Positions 7,982 to 17,168 of a DNA stretch of 64,000 nucleotides are shown here, one piece after another. Under the pieces are notes generated by a model that had not been told where the DNA came from, searched no databases, and was given only the letters and a program-made list of their open reading frames with translations. The position numbers and the translations under genes are program-made. This DNA comes from Mycolicibacterium aubagnense. GTDB taxonomy: Bacteria > Actinomycetota > Actinomycetes > Mycobacteriales > Mycobacteriaceae. Within the stretch, counting starts at the first letter, position 1. Every line of letters begins with the position of its first letter. The DNA lies in contig NZ_AP022578.1 in NCBI RefSeq assembly GCF_010730955.1, forward strand, positions 202,448-266,447. The letters run 5' to 3'.

Positions 7982-8142
7982 AATTTCCCGCAACGGCGTC
8001 GGCGCCAAGACGGTGTTGACCGAGATGAACTCGTCGTTCGATCCGCAGATCGTCAAAAAACGCCAACGACGGACGACGGGTATCGACGAGATCGTTTGTC
8101 TTTGACGGCAAAGGGATTGACGACCTGCCAGATCGACGCGGC
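7982..8142 (+). mobile_element. IS256-family transposase remnant, N-terminal part
   Basis: The translation gives RNGVGAKTVLTEM, then FDPQIVKKRQRRTTGIDEI and, after a frameshift near 8096, SLTAKGLTTCQID. This order matches the conserved N-terminal third of IS256 transposases. Internal residues are deleted and no start codon is evident. The matching C-terminal part is at 10168-10600. Confidence 0.7.
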
Positions 8143-8147
8143 GGAAC

Positions 8148-8853
8148 TAACTGCAGGTGTTCAAGGGGTTTCACCGCTTCCTGCAGGTCCGCAAGGCAGC
8201 GGAGATCGAGGCGGCGTTTGGGGTGCGGCTGGACTGTCCGCTCGACGAGTTCAACGCCGCCCGCCACGTCAGCGACGACTCGCCGAACTCGGACGCGCCG
8301 GCCGCTCGGGATTACGCGCTGTTCCGCACGCTGTATCACGCCGGGCTGCGGTCGGAAGAAGTGGTGATGCTCGATCGCTCGGATGTGCACTGTCCGCGCG
8401 GCCCGTTCGGTAAGTTGCATGTGCGGTTCGGCAAGGGCGCCAAAGGGGTCCGGGCCGCGACCGCGGTGGGTCCCGATGCTGGATGGGCTGGATCTGGTGT
8501 TGCGCTGGTATCTCGACGACGTCCGCGGTCGGTTCCCGGATAGCCCGGTGCTGCTGTGTGACGAGTCCGGCGGCCGGATGGCCGCGGCCACCATCCGCAA
8601 CCGGCTGCGGCATTTGATGATCGCGGAAGGACGACCCGACGCCGACTGGTTCAGCCCGCACGCGATGCGCCGGGCCTGCGCCACCCACAACTATGAACGA
8701 GGCGAGGATCGATCTGGTTGCCATCCAACAACTTTGGGGCACTGGACGGTCGCCTCGACGATGCAGTATGTGCGCCCGTCGGAAACGTTCATCGAAGATC
8801 CCTACCAGCGTGCGATCTCGGCGACGCTGAGCGAGCTGACCGGACAGGAGTGA
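8148..8853 (+). pseudogene. Tyrosine recombinase, truncated and frameshifted (cassette 1)
   Basis: The 5' end begins abruptly next to the IS256 remnant (LQVFKGFHRFLQVRK) with no start codon. YHAGLRSEEVVMLDRSDVH contains the first catalytic Arg region. A frameshift near 8455 leads into WYLDDVRGRFPDSPVLLCDE and FSPHAMRRACATHNYERG (HxxR box). A short shift near 8710-8740 disrupts the next block before GHWTVASTMQYVRPSETF, which holds the expected His and Tyr. All catalytic blocks are recognisable, so it was once an integrase. It is followed three bases later by the XRE gene, forming the first copy of the recombinase cassette. Confidence 0.8.
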
Positions 8854-8855
8854 GC

Positions 8856-9173
8856 ATGCAGATCAGGTGGAAGCTACGGATGGCCGCCGCTCAACACGAG
8901 GTGTGGACCGGTACCCAGCTGCAGCGGCTGCTGGCGGGGAAGGCCGGATTGGAGCTATCCTCGGCGTCGGTTTCGGCGTTGTTCACCAAACAACCCAGCC
9001 AGGTCAAGCTGTCCACCCTGATCGCGTTGTGCACCGCTTTGGAGTGCACGCCCAATGACCTGTTTGACGTCGACACCACTCCAGTCACACGACCGATTTC
9101 ATCGAAACCGCCCAAGGTTGCCGTCAACGAAACGCCGACATCGCGGCCGGGCAGGTCGATGCCGCCGATCTGA
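8856..9173 (+). CDS. Small XRE/Cro-type DNA-binding protein (cassette 1)
   Basis: 105 residues. The helix-turn-helix of the Cro/C1 type (PF13443-like) covers residues about 14-70: a Leu-rich first helix, LSSASVSALF as recognition region, then LSTLIALCTALECTPNDLF. The tail is Pro/Thr-rich. The ATG lies two bases after the recombinase stop, and the next gene starts two bases after its own stop, so all three are probably one transcript. A homologue of the same size and position occurs in cassette 2 at 60311. It could act as an excision/direction factor or as a repressor of the cassette; neither can be decided here. Confidence 0.8.
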   Translation: MQIRWKLRMAAAQHEVWTGTQLQRLLAGKAGLELSSASVSALFTKQPSQVKLSTLIALCTALECTPNDLFDVDTTPVTRPISSKPPKVAVNETPTSRPGRSMPPI

Positions 9174-9175
9174 TC

Positions 9176-10149
9176 ATGACGCGGCGGATCCGGGACTGTC
9201 GCGGCTGTGGCCGTGCCGTCGGCAAGGCCACGCGTGACCTATGCGCGCGCTGCCACTGGGCTCGCACACACGCGCCGGTCAAACAGCCCCGTCCACGCTG
9301 CGGCGCCGACCGCGTGTTGCAGTCGGACAGCGGTCGTTGTGTGCGCTGCTCTCGCACGTGCCGGCAATGCGACACGCCGGTGCTGTTGTCGACCACGACC
9401 TGTGCGCGAGGTGAAATCGGCGAAACCGCTTGGACGCCAATCGAGTCGAGCGCCCACGCTGCGGAATATGTAGGATTCTGCGGCCAACGACCGGCTGGTG
9501 CGGATCATGCTCACACCCCGGCCGACGCGCCTCTTACCTGACCGGGCTGCGCCAGCTCTGCCGCTACGCACGGCGCCAACGACTGATGCTCATCGACCCC
9601 ACCGCCGGCCTGAACGCCCCGCAAACGATGGCGTTTCGCGGGCCGGCCCTGTCCGCCGATCGGCAACGCGAACTGTTCCAGCGGTGGAGCACCGACCCCG
9701 CCGTGCACCCGCACGAGGCGTTTGTCGGACCGGCCGCCCTGCTGCATGGCGCCGCCACCACCCAAGAACTGCAGCACCTCACCGACGACGACATCGACCC
9801 CCACCGCATCAGGCTGGGTCATCGACCACACCCGACACCGCTGGACCCGTGGACCTGGGCCGCGCTACAACGCTGCCTCGATCACCGTAAGACATTGGGC
9901 AGCAGCAACTCCCACGTACTGATCACCATGCCGACCAAGGCCACCCGGGCTGCGCCGTCCGATGGTTACGTCAAGAACACCCTGCGCGCGGTCGGCATCC
10001 AACCCGGCATCCTGCGCTATACCCGGCTGGTCGACCTCGTCGGCACGATCGATGCGAAACTCGTCGCCGCCGCCTACGGCATGCGCCACGAAGCCGTCAT
10101 CACCTACCTCGCCGACCACGTCGATACCGCCCGCCTGCCCAACCCGTGA
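9176..10149 (+). pseudogene. Zinc-ribbon recombinase-like protein, frameshifted (cassette 1)
   Basis: The N-terminal part has repeated Cys pairs (CRGCGRAVG ... LCARCH, CVRCS, CRQC), i.e. two or three zinc ribbons. After a frameshift near 9420-9440 comes another pair (CGICRILRP ... WCGSCS), followed by a helical recombinase-like core (YLTGLRQLCRYARRQ ... HGAATTQELQHLTDDDI). The C-terminal end (RYTRLVDLVGTIDAKLVAAA) resembles the last region of tyrosine recombinases but lacks a clear HxxR or Tyr. At about 320 residues it is much shorter than the cassette-2 homologue (about 800), so internal deletions are likely. It probably worked with the recombinase and XRE protein upstream. Confidence 0.65.
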
Positions 10150-10167
10150 CACTTCAGGCGCCACCTC

Positions 10168-10600
10168 GCATACCTTCGCGCGAACCCGTGCGCTTTTGCG
10201 AAGTTCTGGCCGGCGGTGCTCACTGAGATCAAGAACCGCGGCACCAACGACGTGTGCATCGCGGTCTGCGACGGCCTCAAGGGGCTGCCCGAGGCGATCA
10301 CCACGGTGTGGGACCGCGCCATTGTCCAGACCTGCGTGATTCATCTGTTGCGCAACACCTTTCGCTATGCGTCCCGCAAGTATTGGGATCAGATCGCCAA
10401 AGAGATCGATCCTGCCTGTTTACACCGCACCGACCGAGGCCGCAGCCAAGGAACGGTTCGTCGAATTCACCACGACATGGGTGGACAATGAGGTGGAAGC
10501 CGGCGCTCAACGCGTTTGCGATCACCTTCGGCGACCGATTCCCGGCAGCCGAAACCTACTGATGGAAACCGCCGGAAACACCGTTAACGAGATAGTCCCC
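10168..10600 (+). mobile_element. IS256-family transposase remnant, C-terminal part
   Basis: The pieces KFWPAVLTEIKNRGTNDVCI, CDGLKGLPEAITTVWDRAIV and TCVIHLLRNTFRYASRKYWD match the middle catalytic region of IS256 transposases. After two frameshifts and a deletion, PALNAFAITFGDRFPAAETY matches the extreme C-terminus. It has the same orientation and type as the N-terminal remnant at 7982-8142; cassette 1 lies between them. Confidence 0.75.
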
Positions 10601-10712
10601 AGCAGCCCGCACGGCTGTCGGTGAAATCTTGGCTGGGTCCTTACGATCGGGCATGACTTTTCGGTAGGCGGATTACCCCGTGGTCACGAATCTCCGGGCA
10701 GGCTGCGACGCC

Positions 10713-11726
10713 TCAGCGTTGTGAGCGCCGGAACTCGCTCGGAGAGCGGCCGGTCCATCGTTTGAAGGCGTGTGAGAAGTTGGCCAGATCGCCGTATCCG
10801 AGCTCGGTGGCGATCTGGGTGGCCGACATTGATCGGGTGAGTAACAGCATCATGGCGCTCTCGCGCAGACATGACTGGCGCAACTCGCCAAAGGAAGTGC
10901 CCTCTTCAGAGAGCCGACGCTTGAGTGTGCTGGTTGATATCGAGAGCTTGTCTGCGACCCACTGGCTACTTCGATGTCCGGGACTCGTCTCCAGCAAGCT
11001 TCTCACCTCCTCTGAAATGGATGTCGATCCGCTGCGCTGGTCGAGCGTACGCCTCAACTGGGCCACGGCGAGTCGATACGTGACGGGATCGGCGAACCGG
11101 CATACCTCATCGAGCGTGTCGACGGGAACGTGAAGGTAGGACATCGGTGCGTCAAAGAACAGGCGTCCGGCTAGCACCTCGTCGTTTTCGAGATCTGTCA
11201 GGCCGACCGGCGTCGGCCAGCTCAAGTGGAGTGTGACGATCGGCGCGTCACGAACGAGCATGCCCAGCAGTCGCATCAACGCCGCCCCAGCGTATGTGAG
11301 GGCCAAGCAGTCCAGGGCACGATCGGTTGTATGTCCCCAGAGCCCTACGGTGAGGCCATGGTCGTTTGGATGGATCTGTGCGTTGATTGCCGTGGTGATC
11401 AACGGCAGATAGGTCAGCAACTCTACGATCTCGGCTACCGAGCCCGCGCTGACGAGCGGAACACTCAACGGGCCGAAGGACGTCACCTGCGCCTGTCCGG
11501 CGAACGCAATCCCGAGCGCGGTTGCCCGGTCGACGTCTAGATCGGGGTACACCTCGCGAAACCACCGTAACGGGACCTGGATATCACGCTGAATCAGCGT
11601 CGCCTCGTCGGTTCCTTCGCGAGCCATGATGTTGCGAAGCCCCGCAACGGCATCTGGTTCAAGTGCCTGGCTCTCGAGCATTTGCGCGAATGCGAGTGGG
11701 GGCACACCCCCGTCATTTCGATTCAC
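10713..11726 (-). CDS. AraC/XylS-family activator, VirS/OruR-like
   Basis: 337 residues with the two-part layout of the OruR/VirS group. An N-terminal arabinose-binding-like domain (about 20-205; FGPLSVPLVSAGSVAEIVEL is characteristic) is followed by a C-terminal AraC DNA-binding domain (about 235-335) with two helix-turn-helices, the second ending in ATELGYGDLANFSHAFKRWT and GRSPSEFR. It diverges from the ferredoxin-CYP153-reductase operon, the usual place for an AraC activator of alkane hydroxylase genes. In M. tuberculosis the related VirS controls the mymA operon (BVMO, esterase, SDR, alcohol dehydrogenase, FadD), and the block downstream here has the same gene types. Confidence 0.9.
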   Translation of the reverse strand: MNRNDGGVPPLAFAQMLESQALEPDAVAGLRNIMAREGTDEATLIQRDIQVPLRWFREVYPDLDVDRATALGIAFAGQAQVTSFGPLSVPLVSAGSVAEIVELLTYLPLITTAINAQIHPNDHGLTVGLWGHTTDRALDCLALTYAGAALMRLLGMLVRDAPIVTLHLSWPTPVGLTDLENDEVLAGRLFFDAPMSYLHVPVDTLDEVCRFADPVTYRLAVAQLRRTLDQRSGSTSISEEVRSLLETSPGHRSSQWVADKLSISTSTLKRRLSEEGTSFGELRQSCLRESAMMLLLTRSMSATQIATELGYGDLANFSHAFKRWTGRSPSEFRRSQR

Positions 11727-11804
11727 TGGCCGTCCCTCTGAGCCGAATTCACAAGTTCCTGATCCTGGAAACCATAGCTGTCGGCGCTCGCCTCGGACAA
11801 TGTT

Positions 11805-11823
11805 GTTAACGAGTATTCACAAT
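11805..11823. promoter_or_regulatory. GTTAAC-N5-TTCACAAT motif, copy 2 (CYP153 promoter region)
   Basis: In the 122-bp divergent space between the AraC gene and the ferredoxin gene, 25 bp before the ferredoxin start. It matches the copy at 7850-7868 in all 14 fixed positions. Its closeness to the start codon suggests an operator or an overlapping promoter element. Confidence 0.5.
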
Positions 11824-11848
11824 GAGGACAACGCGAGAGGAGTCGGTC

Positions 11849-12169
11849 ATGGCCGTTGTCACATTTGTCTCCCACGACGGCGAAAAGCACGGGGTGCCGC
11901 TCGAAGAAGGTCGGTCCCTGATGCAGGTTGCGACGAATAACGCGGTGCCTGGAATTGACGGCGACTGTGGAGGCGAAGCGGCCTGCGGAACCTGCCACGT
12001 GATCGTTGACCAGCGATGGTCCGATCGGGTCGGCCTCTCCGGGGCAGATGAAGAGGAGATGCTCGTGATGAATCCCGAGCGTCAGCCGACCTCCCGGCTG
12101 TCCTGCCAGATGCAGGTCTCTGAGGCGTGGGACGGCTTGATCGTCCATCTGCCCGAGTTCCAGATGTAG
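11849..12169 (+). CDS. [2Fe-2S] ferredoxin of the putidaredoxin/adrenodoxin type
   Basis: 106 residues, the usual size. The cluster ligands are in CGGEAACGTCHV (three Cys) plus a fourth Cys in RLSCQMQV near residue 88. It carries electrons from the reductase encoded two genes downstream to the CYP153 encoded next. The frame is open from 11822, but the ATG at 11849 follows GAGAGGAG and gives the normal length. It is the first gene of a three-gene redox operon facing away from the AraC regulator. Confidence 0.95.
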   Translation: MAVVTFVSHDGEKHGVPLEEGRSLMQVATNNAVPGIDGDCGGEAACGTCHVIVDQRWSDRVGLSGADEEEMLVMNPERQPTSRLSCQMQVSEAWDGLIVHLPEFQM

Positions 12170-12194
12170 CGACGAGAGAAACGGATAACGGGTA

Positions 12195-13583
12195 ATGAGG
12201 GTTTCTGAAGCAATCACCGAGAAAGTGCAGGCGACCATCCCGATGGACCTGCAGATTCAAGGTGCGCATCTGTATGACAAGACCCGGCGTTTGGTGACCG
12301 GAACAAACGGGAAAAAGCTCTTCGTCGAGACCCTCATCCCGCCGGTCGAGGACGTCGAACTCGCCGACATCGACCTCAGCAACCCTTTCCTCTATCGTCA
12401 GGGACTCTGGCAGTCATACTACGAGCGTCTGCGTAACGAAGCCCCGGTCCACTATCAGCCCAACAGTCCCTTCGGTCCGTTTTGGTCTGTCACGCGGCAT
12501 GCCGACATCGTGGCCGTCGAAAAGAACCATGAGGTCTTCTCCTCCGAGCCGTTCATCGTCATCGGAGTCCCGCCTCGTTTCCTCGATATTGCGATGTTCA
12601 TCGCGATGGACCCCCCAAAACACGACCGGCAGCGGGCTGCTGTTCAAGGGGTGGTCGCGCCGAAGAACCTGCGTGAGATGGAGGGGCTGATTCGCTCGCG
12701 CGTCCAGGAGGTGCTGGACAAACTACCCATAGATCAACCGTTCGACTGGGTGCAGAATGTATCGATCGAGCTGACCGCTCGGATGCTGGCGACGCTCCTG
12801 GATTTCCCATACGAGCAGCGTCGCAAGCTCGTCGAGTGGTCAGATCTGGCAACCTCGATGGAACAAGCCAACGGCGGTCCCTCGGACCTTGACGAGATAT
12901 TCCGCGGCATGCGCGACATGGCGCGAGGTCTCAGCGAGCATTGGCATGACAAGAAAGCCCGCACAGCTGCCGGGGAGCAGCCCGGCTTCGATTTGATCAC
13001 CATGCTGCAGAGCGACGAGAGCACCAAGAACCTGATTGACCGCCCGATGGAGTTCCTGGGCAACTTGGTATTGCTGATAGTGGGGGGCAACGATACGACC
13101 CGCAATTCCATGAGTGGTGGTGTGTTAGCGCTGAATCAATTCCCTGAGCAGTTTGAGAAGTTGAAGGCGAATCCCGACCTGATCCCCAACATGAACTCGG
13201 AGATCATCCGCTGGCAAACCCCGCTCGCGTATATGCGCCGGATCGCTACGGCCGACACCGTGCTGAACGGGCAGTTCATCCGTAAGGGCGACAAGGTCGT
13301 GATGTGGTATGCCTCGGGCAACCGCGACGAGCGCGTATTCGATCGGCCTGACGACTTCGTCATCGACCGCGCCAACGCCCGCAACCACATCTCCTTTGGT
13401 TTCGGCGTTCACCGCTGCATGGGCAACCGGTTGGCCGAACTGCAGTTGCGGATCTTGTGGGAGGAGTTGCTTCCACGGTTCGAGAACATCGAGGTCGTCG
13501 GCGAGCCCGAGTACGTGCAGTCCAACTTCGTGAGGGGGATCAGCAAGCTGATGGTCCGGCTCACCTCGAAAGCTGCTACATGA
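12195..13583 (+). CDS. cyp153: Cytochrome P450, CYP153 family (alkane/fatty chain terminal hydroxylase)
   Basis: 462 residues. The family marks of CYP153 are visible: FGPFWSVTRHADI, MFIAMDPPKHDRQR, the I-helix LIVGGNDTTRNSM (GGNDTT at 297-302), EIIRWQTPLAYMRR with ExxR, and the haem loop FGFGVHRCMGNRLAE with Cys at about 408. CYP153 enzymes hydroxylate the terminal carbon of alkanes and related chains, using NADH through a ferredoxin reductase and a [2Fe-2S] ferredoxin, both encoded alongside. The operon order (AraC divergent, ferredoxin, P450, reductase) matches known actinobacterial CYP153 systems. About 40 extra N-terminal residues are longer than in some homologues. Its stop overlaps the reductase start (ATGA). 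Confidence 0.95.
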   Translation: MRVSEAITEKVQATIPMDLQIQGAHLYDKTRRLVTGTNGKKLFVETLIPPVEDVELADIDLSNPFLYRQGLWQSYYERLRNEAPVHYQPNSPFGPFWSVTRHADIVAVEKNHEVFSSEPFIVIGVPPRFLDIAMFIAMDPPKHDRQRAAVQGVVAPKNLREMEGLIRSRVQEVLDKLPIDQPFDWVQNVSIELTARMLATLLDFPYEQRRKLVEWSDLATSMEQANGGPSDLDEIFRGMRDMARGLSEHWHDKKARTAAGEQPGFDLITMLQSDESTKNLIDRPMEFLGNLVLLIVGGNDTTRNSMSGGVLALNQFPEQFEKLKANPDLIPNMNSEIIRWQTPLAYMRRIATADTVLNGQFIRKGDKVVMWYASGNRDERVFDRPDDFVIDRANARNHISFGFGVHRCMGNRLAELQLRILWEELLPRFENIEVVGEPEYVQSNFVRGISKLMVRLTSKAAT

Positions 13584-14782
13584 CATTGGAGCGGGCAGTC
13601 ATCGTCGGGGCCAGCCACGCTGGGGCCCAACTCACCACGAGTCTTCGCCAAGATGGGTGGACTGGTGAGATCGTTCTCGTCGGCGAGGAGTCGGGGTTGC
13701 CATACCAGCGCCCTCCGCTATCGAAGGCCTACCTGGCCGACGCATGCACACTCGCTGAACTCGCGATTCGCAATTCGGATTTCTATGCCAAGCAGCGAAT
13801 CCAACTGCTGGACGCGACGGTAACGGCGATCGACCGCTCGGCGGGTCAGGTCGTCCTAGATACCGGCGACGCACTGCCGTACGACAAGCTCGCGCTGTGT
13901 ACGGGTGCCCGACCGCGTCGGCTCCCGACCCCGGGAGCCGACCTGTCCGGGGTGTGTTATCTACGTACTGCCGCGGATGTCGCGATGATCCGAGCGGTTA
14001 CCAGCCCCGGGCGGCGGGCCGTGATCGTCGGCGGTGGGTACGTCGGAATGGAGGCGGCCGCCTCGTTGCGTGTGCTGGGGCTTGAGGTCACCGTGCTCGA
14101 AGCGACCGGTCGCGTCCTCGAACGGGTCACTGCCCCCGAGGTTTCGGCGTTCTTCGACCGGATCCACCGGGGGGAGGGCGTCAATATCCGGACGGGCGCG
14201 CAGGTCGAGGCCATGTCTGGCGACGGCAGGGTCCGCGAAGTGATCCTGGCCGGTGGGGAATCGATTCCCGCCGACCTGGTCATTGTCGGCATCGGCGTTC
14301 AGCCGAACACCGAGCTCGCCGCCACCGCGGGCCTGGTCGTCGACAACGGCGTCGTGATCGACGATCAGGCCCGCACCAGCGACCCCGGCATCGTGGCGGC
14401 CGGGGACTGCGCCAGCCACCACATGGCCCGTTACGGCCGTCGCATACGCCTGGAATCCGTGCCGAGCGCGGTCGAGCAGGCCAAAGTCGCCGCCGCGACC
14501 GTCTGCGGGAAGTCCAAGAAGATATCGGCGCTTCCATGGTTCTGGTCAGATCAATACGACCTCAAGCTCCAGATCGCCGGTCTCAACACCGGATACGACG
14601 AGGTCGTGCTCAGCGGCGACCCGACCCGGGACCGTGACTTCACCTGCTTCTACCTTCTTGCCGGCGAGCTCATCGCCGCCGACTGCATCAACCGCCCTCG
14701 TGACTTCATGTTTAGCAAGCGGGCGATTGCGCAGCAGGCCCCCGTCGGCCGGGCCGAGCTGATGCTCGCCAGCTCAGCCTGA
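13580..14782 (+). CDS. FAD-dependent ferredoxin reductase (CYP153 partner)
   Basis: 400 residues from the ATG overlapping the P450 stop. Two dinucleotide-binding loops are present: GASHAG near residue 10 for FAD and GGGYVGMEAAASL near residue 152 for NADH. VAAGDC near 280 is the second FAD contact of the putidaredoxin-reductase family, and the C-terminal WFWSDQYDLKLQIAG is the family's reductase domain. It reduces the ferredoxin at 11849. The ATGA overlap implies translational coupling and equal supply with the P450. Confidence 0.95.
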   Translation: MTLERAVIVGASHAGAQLTTSLRQDGWTGEIVLVGEESGLPYQRPPLSKAYLADACTLAELAIRNSDFYAKQRIQLLDATVTAIDRSAGQVVLDTGDALPYDKLALCTGARPRRLPTPGADLSGVCYLRTAADVAMIRAVTSPGRRAVIVGGGYVGMEAAASLRVLGLEVTVLEATGRVLERVTAPEVSAFFDRIHRGEGVNIRTGAQVEAMSGDGRVREVILAGGESIPADLVIVGIGVQPNTELAATAGLVVDNGVVIDDQARTSDPGIVAAGDCASHHMARYGRRIRLESVPSAVEQAKVAAATVCGKSKKISALPWFWSDQYDLKLQIAGLNTGYDEVVLSGDPTRDRDFTCFYLLAGELIAADCINRPRDFMFSKRAIAQQAPVGRAELMLASSA

Positions 14783-15000
14783 GGTGACGGTTGCGTGAGC
14801 GATGGGTACGCCGACGGCACGTCTCGTGTCTCGGAAGGGAACGTCAGACACTACGGCCATGCAGCTCTGCTGGGAAAGGGGGCGCTAACGGCTGCCGGCG
14901 ATCGATCTGGCGCTAAAGCAGCACATCCGGGTGTAGTGGACGTTTGCGAGCTAGCAACTATGCGGATTTCGTGGACAAGACATCGTATGAAGTCGATGCC

Positions 15001-15022
15001 TGTTCTGTTCTGTTCTGTTCTG
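15001..15022. repeat. TGTTC pentamer tandem repeat (about 4.4 copies)
   Basis: Four exact copies of TGTTC plus a partial fifth, 25-45 bp upstream of the SCP2 start. The 264-bp space 14783-15046 holds no other feature I can support. A pentamer in an upstream region could vary by slippage and change expression, but this short array may also be chance. Confidence 0.6.
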
Positions 15023-15046
15023 ACAATGAGGTTGGGGAGGTTGACG

Positions 15047-15457
15047 GTGGCGGTGTTTAGGGACGAGGACGAGGTCTATGCCTTTTTGGGTGGGATCTTT
15101 CTGCGGGGTTTGGAGAAGGAGGGACTGGCGGACAAGCTCGCGAACTCGGGTGTGGTGTTGCGGGTGCATTACACCGATCCGACCGCGGTTGTGACGGTGG
15201 ATATGCCGAACAAAGTGGTGGAGACCGGAGCGGCCAGTACCGCTGTGCCCAACGTGGAGTTGTTCATGTCGGCGGACACCGGGAACAAGTTCTGGCTGGG
15301 CAAGGTAAACCTGACGATGGCGATGGCCAAGGGAACGGTGCGCGCGAAGGGCCCGGTCCCGAAGTTGGTTAAGTTGATCCCGCAGGCCAAGAACCTGTTC
15401 CCGGAGTACCGGTTGATGCTGCAGAGCCAGAATCGGCAGGACCTCATCGATGCGTGA
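15047..15457 (+). CDS. SCP-2 sterol-transfer-domain protein
   Basis: 136 residues covering a single SCP2 fold: alternating strands VVLRVHYTDPTAVVTVDMP, the central ELFMSADTGNKFWLGKVNL, and the helix MAMAKGTVRAKGPVPKLVKL that closes a lipid-binding tunnel. Such proteins bind acyl chains or sterols and could present hydrophobic substrates to the neighbouring oxygenase and acyl-CoA synthetase. I chose the GTG at 15047 because GGGGAGG precedes it; an ATG at 15026 is also in frame. It sits 37 bp before fadD, probably in the same transcript. Confidence 0.85.
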   Translation: MAVFRDEDEVYAFLGGIFLRGLEKEGLADKLANSGVVLRVHYTDPTAVVTVDMPNKVVETGAASTAVPNVELFMSADTGNKFWLGKVNLTMAMAKGTVRAKGPVPKLVKLIPQAKNLFPEYRLMLQSQNRQDLIDA

Positions 15458-15493
15458 TCGGCGCTTCACCGCGGGTTGCAGGGCGGGTGTGCG

Positions 15494-17122
15494 ATGAAGA
15501 GCACGATGCAGGATGTTCCGTTGACGGTGGCCGGGATCGTGGCCCATGCTTCAGGGGTCCATGGCGATCGCGAGGTGCTGACCGCGCGCGGACCCGGGCA
15601 GATCTCTGGAGTGTCCTATCGCGAGGTGGCCCAGCGTGCGGCACGGCTGGCGAATGCCTTGCGCGAGATCGGCATTCGTGGAGATGAGCGTGTAGCGACG
15701 TTGCAGTGGAGCAACCAGGAGCATCTGGACTGTTACGCGGCGGTGCCGTCGATGGGCGCGGTGCTGCATACGTTGAACCTGCGGCTGCCGCCGGAACAGC
15801 TGACGTGGATCGCCAATCATGCCGAGGATCGGGTGATCATCGTTGACGGTACGGTGCTGGGCCTGTTGGCGGCGTCATTGCCGTCGATGAACTCGGTGCA
15901 CACCGTGTTGGTGACCGGCACCGGCGATCTTGGCGCGGTGCAGGGCTGCGGAAAGGACGTCCTTCGGTACGACGATGTGGTGGCCGCCCAGTCGAGTACG
16001 TTCGACTGGCCCGATGTCGACGAGCAGTCGGCTGCAGCGATGTGCTATACGAGCGGTACCACCGGGCACCCGAAAGGTGTTGTCTACAGTCATCGTTCGA
16101 CGTGGTTGCATTCTCAGGCGGCGTGCACGTCGAATGCCTTGGGCATCGGTCATGACGACACGGTGTTGGCGATCGTTCCGATGTTCCACGCCAATGCCTG
16201 GGGGTTGCCGTATGCGGCGATGATGGCCGGCGCGCAGCTTCTGCTGCCTGACCGTTTCCTGCAGGCGGGGCCTTTGGTGGAGATGATCGAGGCGGCACGA
16301 CCCACGATGGCGGGCGCCGTGCCGACGATCTGGACCGATGTTCTGCACTACCTGCGCGACAATCCCGGCCGCGACGTGAGTTCGCTGAAGATGGTGGCCT
16401 GCGGTGGTTCGGCGGTCCCGCGGTCGTTGATGACCGCGTATGACGAACTGGGCATCCGCATTGTGCAGGCCTGGGGGATGACCGAGACTTCCCCGCTGGC
16501 TGCGGTCGCTCTGCCGCGGAGTTCTGATACCCCGGAGAGGTCGCTTCACCTGCGCGGAACCCAGGGCCGGGTGGTGGCCGGTGTGCAGGCCCGCATCGTC
16601 GATGACACCGGTGCGGAACAGCCCTGGGACGGACAGTCGGTCGGGGAGATTCAGATTCGCGGCCCCTGGATCACCGGGTCCTATTACGAGCAGGACAGTC
16701 CAGCGGTGTCGCCGGACGGGTGGTTGTGCACCGGGGACGTCGGGACGATCAGCGCGGACGCGTTCATCACGCTCACCGACCGTGCCAAGGACGTCATCAA
16801 GTCTGGAGGGGAGTGGATTTCCTCGGTGGAACTGGAGAACGAATTGGCCGCTCATCCTGCGGTACGCACCGCCACGGTGATCGGGGTGCCCGACGACAAG
16901 TGGCAGGAACGACCACTGGCAGTGGTCGTCCTGGCTGCCGACCGCACCGCCACCGCCGCGGAGTTAACCGGATTTCTGCGTGCGCGGGTGGCCAAGTGGT
17001 GGCTACCGGAACGGTGGGCATTCGTCACCGACATTCCGCTGACCTCTACCGGCAAGTTCGACAAGAAAAAGCTGCGCCGCCAGCACTCCGACGGTGACCT
17101 CGCCGTCGAGACGCTGGCGTGA
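15494..17122 (+). CDS. fadD: Acyl-CoA synthetase, AlkK/FadD type (copy A, intact)
   Basis: 542 residues, the normal length for a medium/long-chain acyl-CoA ligase of the ANL superfamily. The AMP-binding P-loop is [18 protein letters not shown]. Other motifs are [12 protein letters not shown], the adenylate motif [37 protein letters not shown], and the C-terminal catalytic Lys region [10 protein letters not shown]. It would activate the fatty acid produced from CYP153/ADH oxidation. ATG 15494 is preceded by GGGCGGG. A diverged paralogue at 32993 lacks about 102 residues near its N-terminus, so this is the functional copy. Confidence 0.95.
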   Translation: MKSTMQDVPLTVAGIVAHASGVHGDREVLTARGPGQISGVSYREVAQRAARLANALREIGIRGDERVATLQWSNQEHLDCYAAVPSMGAVLHTLNLRLPPEQLTWIANHAEDRVIIVDGTVLGLLAASLPSMNSVHTVLVTGTGDLGAVQGCGKDVLRYDDVVAAQSSTFDWPDVDEQSAAAMCYTSGTTGHPKGVVYSHRSTWLHSQAACTSNALGIGHDDTVLAIVPMFHANAWGLPYAAMMAGAQLLLPDRFLQAGPLVEMIEAARPTMAGAVPTIWTDVLHYLRDNPGRDVSSLKMVACGGSAVPRSLMTAYDELGIRIVQAWGMTETSPLAAVALPRSSDTPERSLHLRGTQGRVVAGVQARIVDDTGAEQPWDGQSVGEIQIRGPWITGSYYEQDSPAVSPDGWLCTGDVGTISADAFITLTDRAKDVIKSGGEWISSVELENELAAHPAVRTATVIGVPDDKWQERPLAVVVLAADRTATAAELTGFLRARVAKWWLPERWAFVTDIPLTSTGKFDKKKLRRQHSDGDLAVETLA

Positions 17123-17168
17123 ATCATCAATCCACTGCGACCGAAACACTGACGTTAAGGAGACACAT

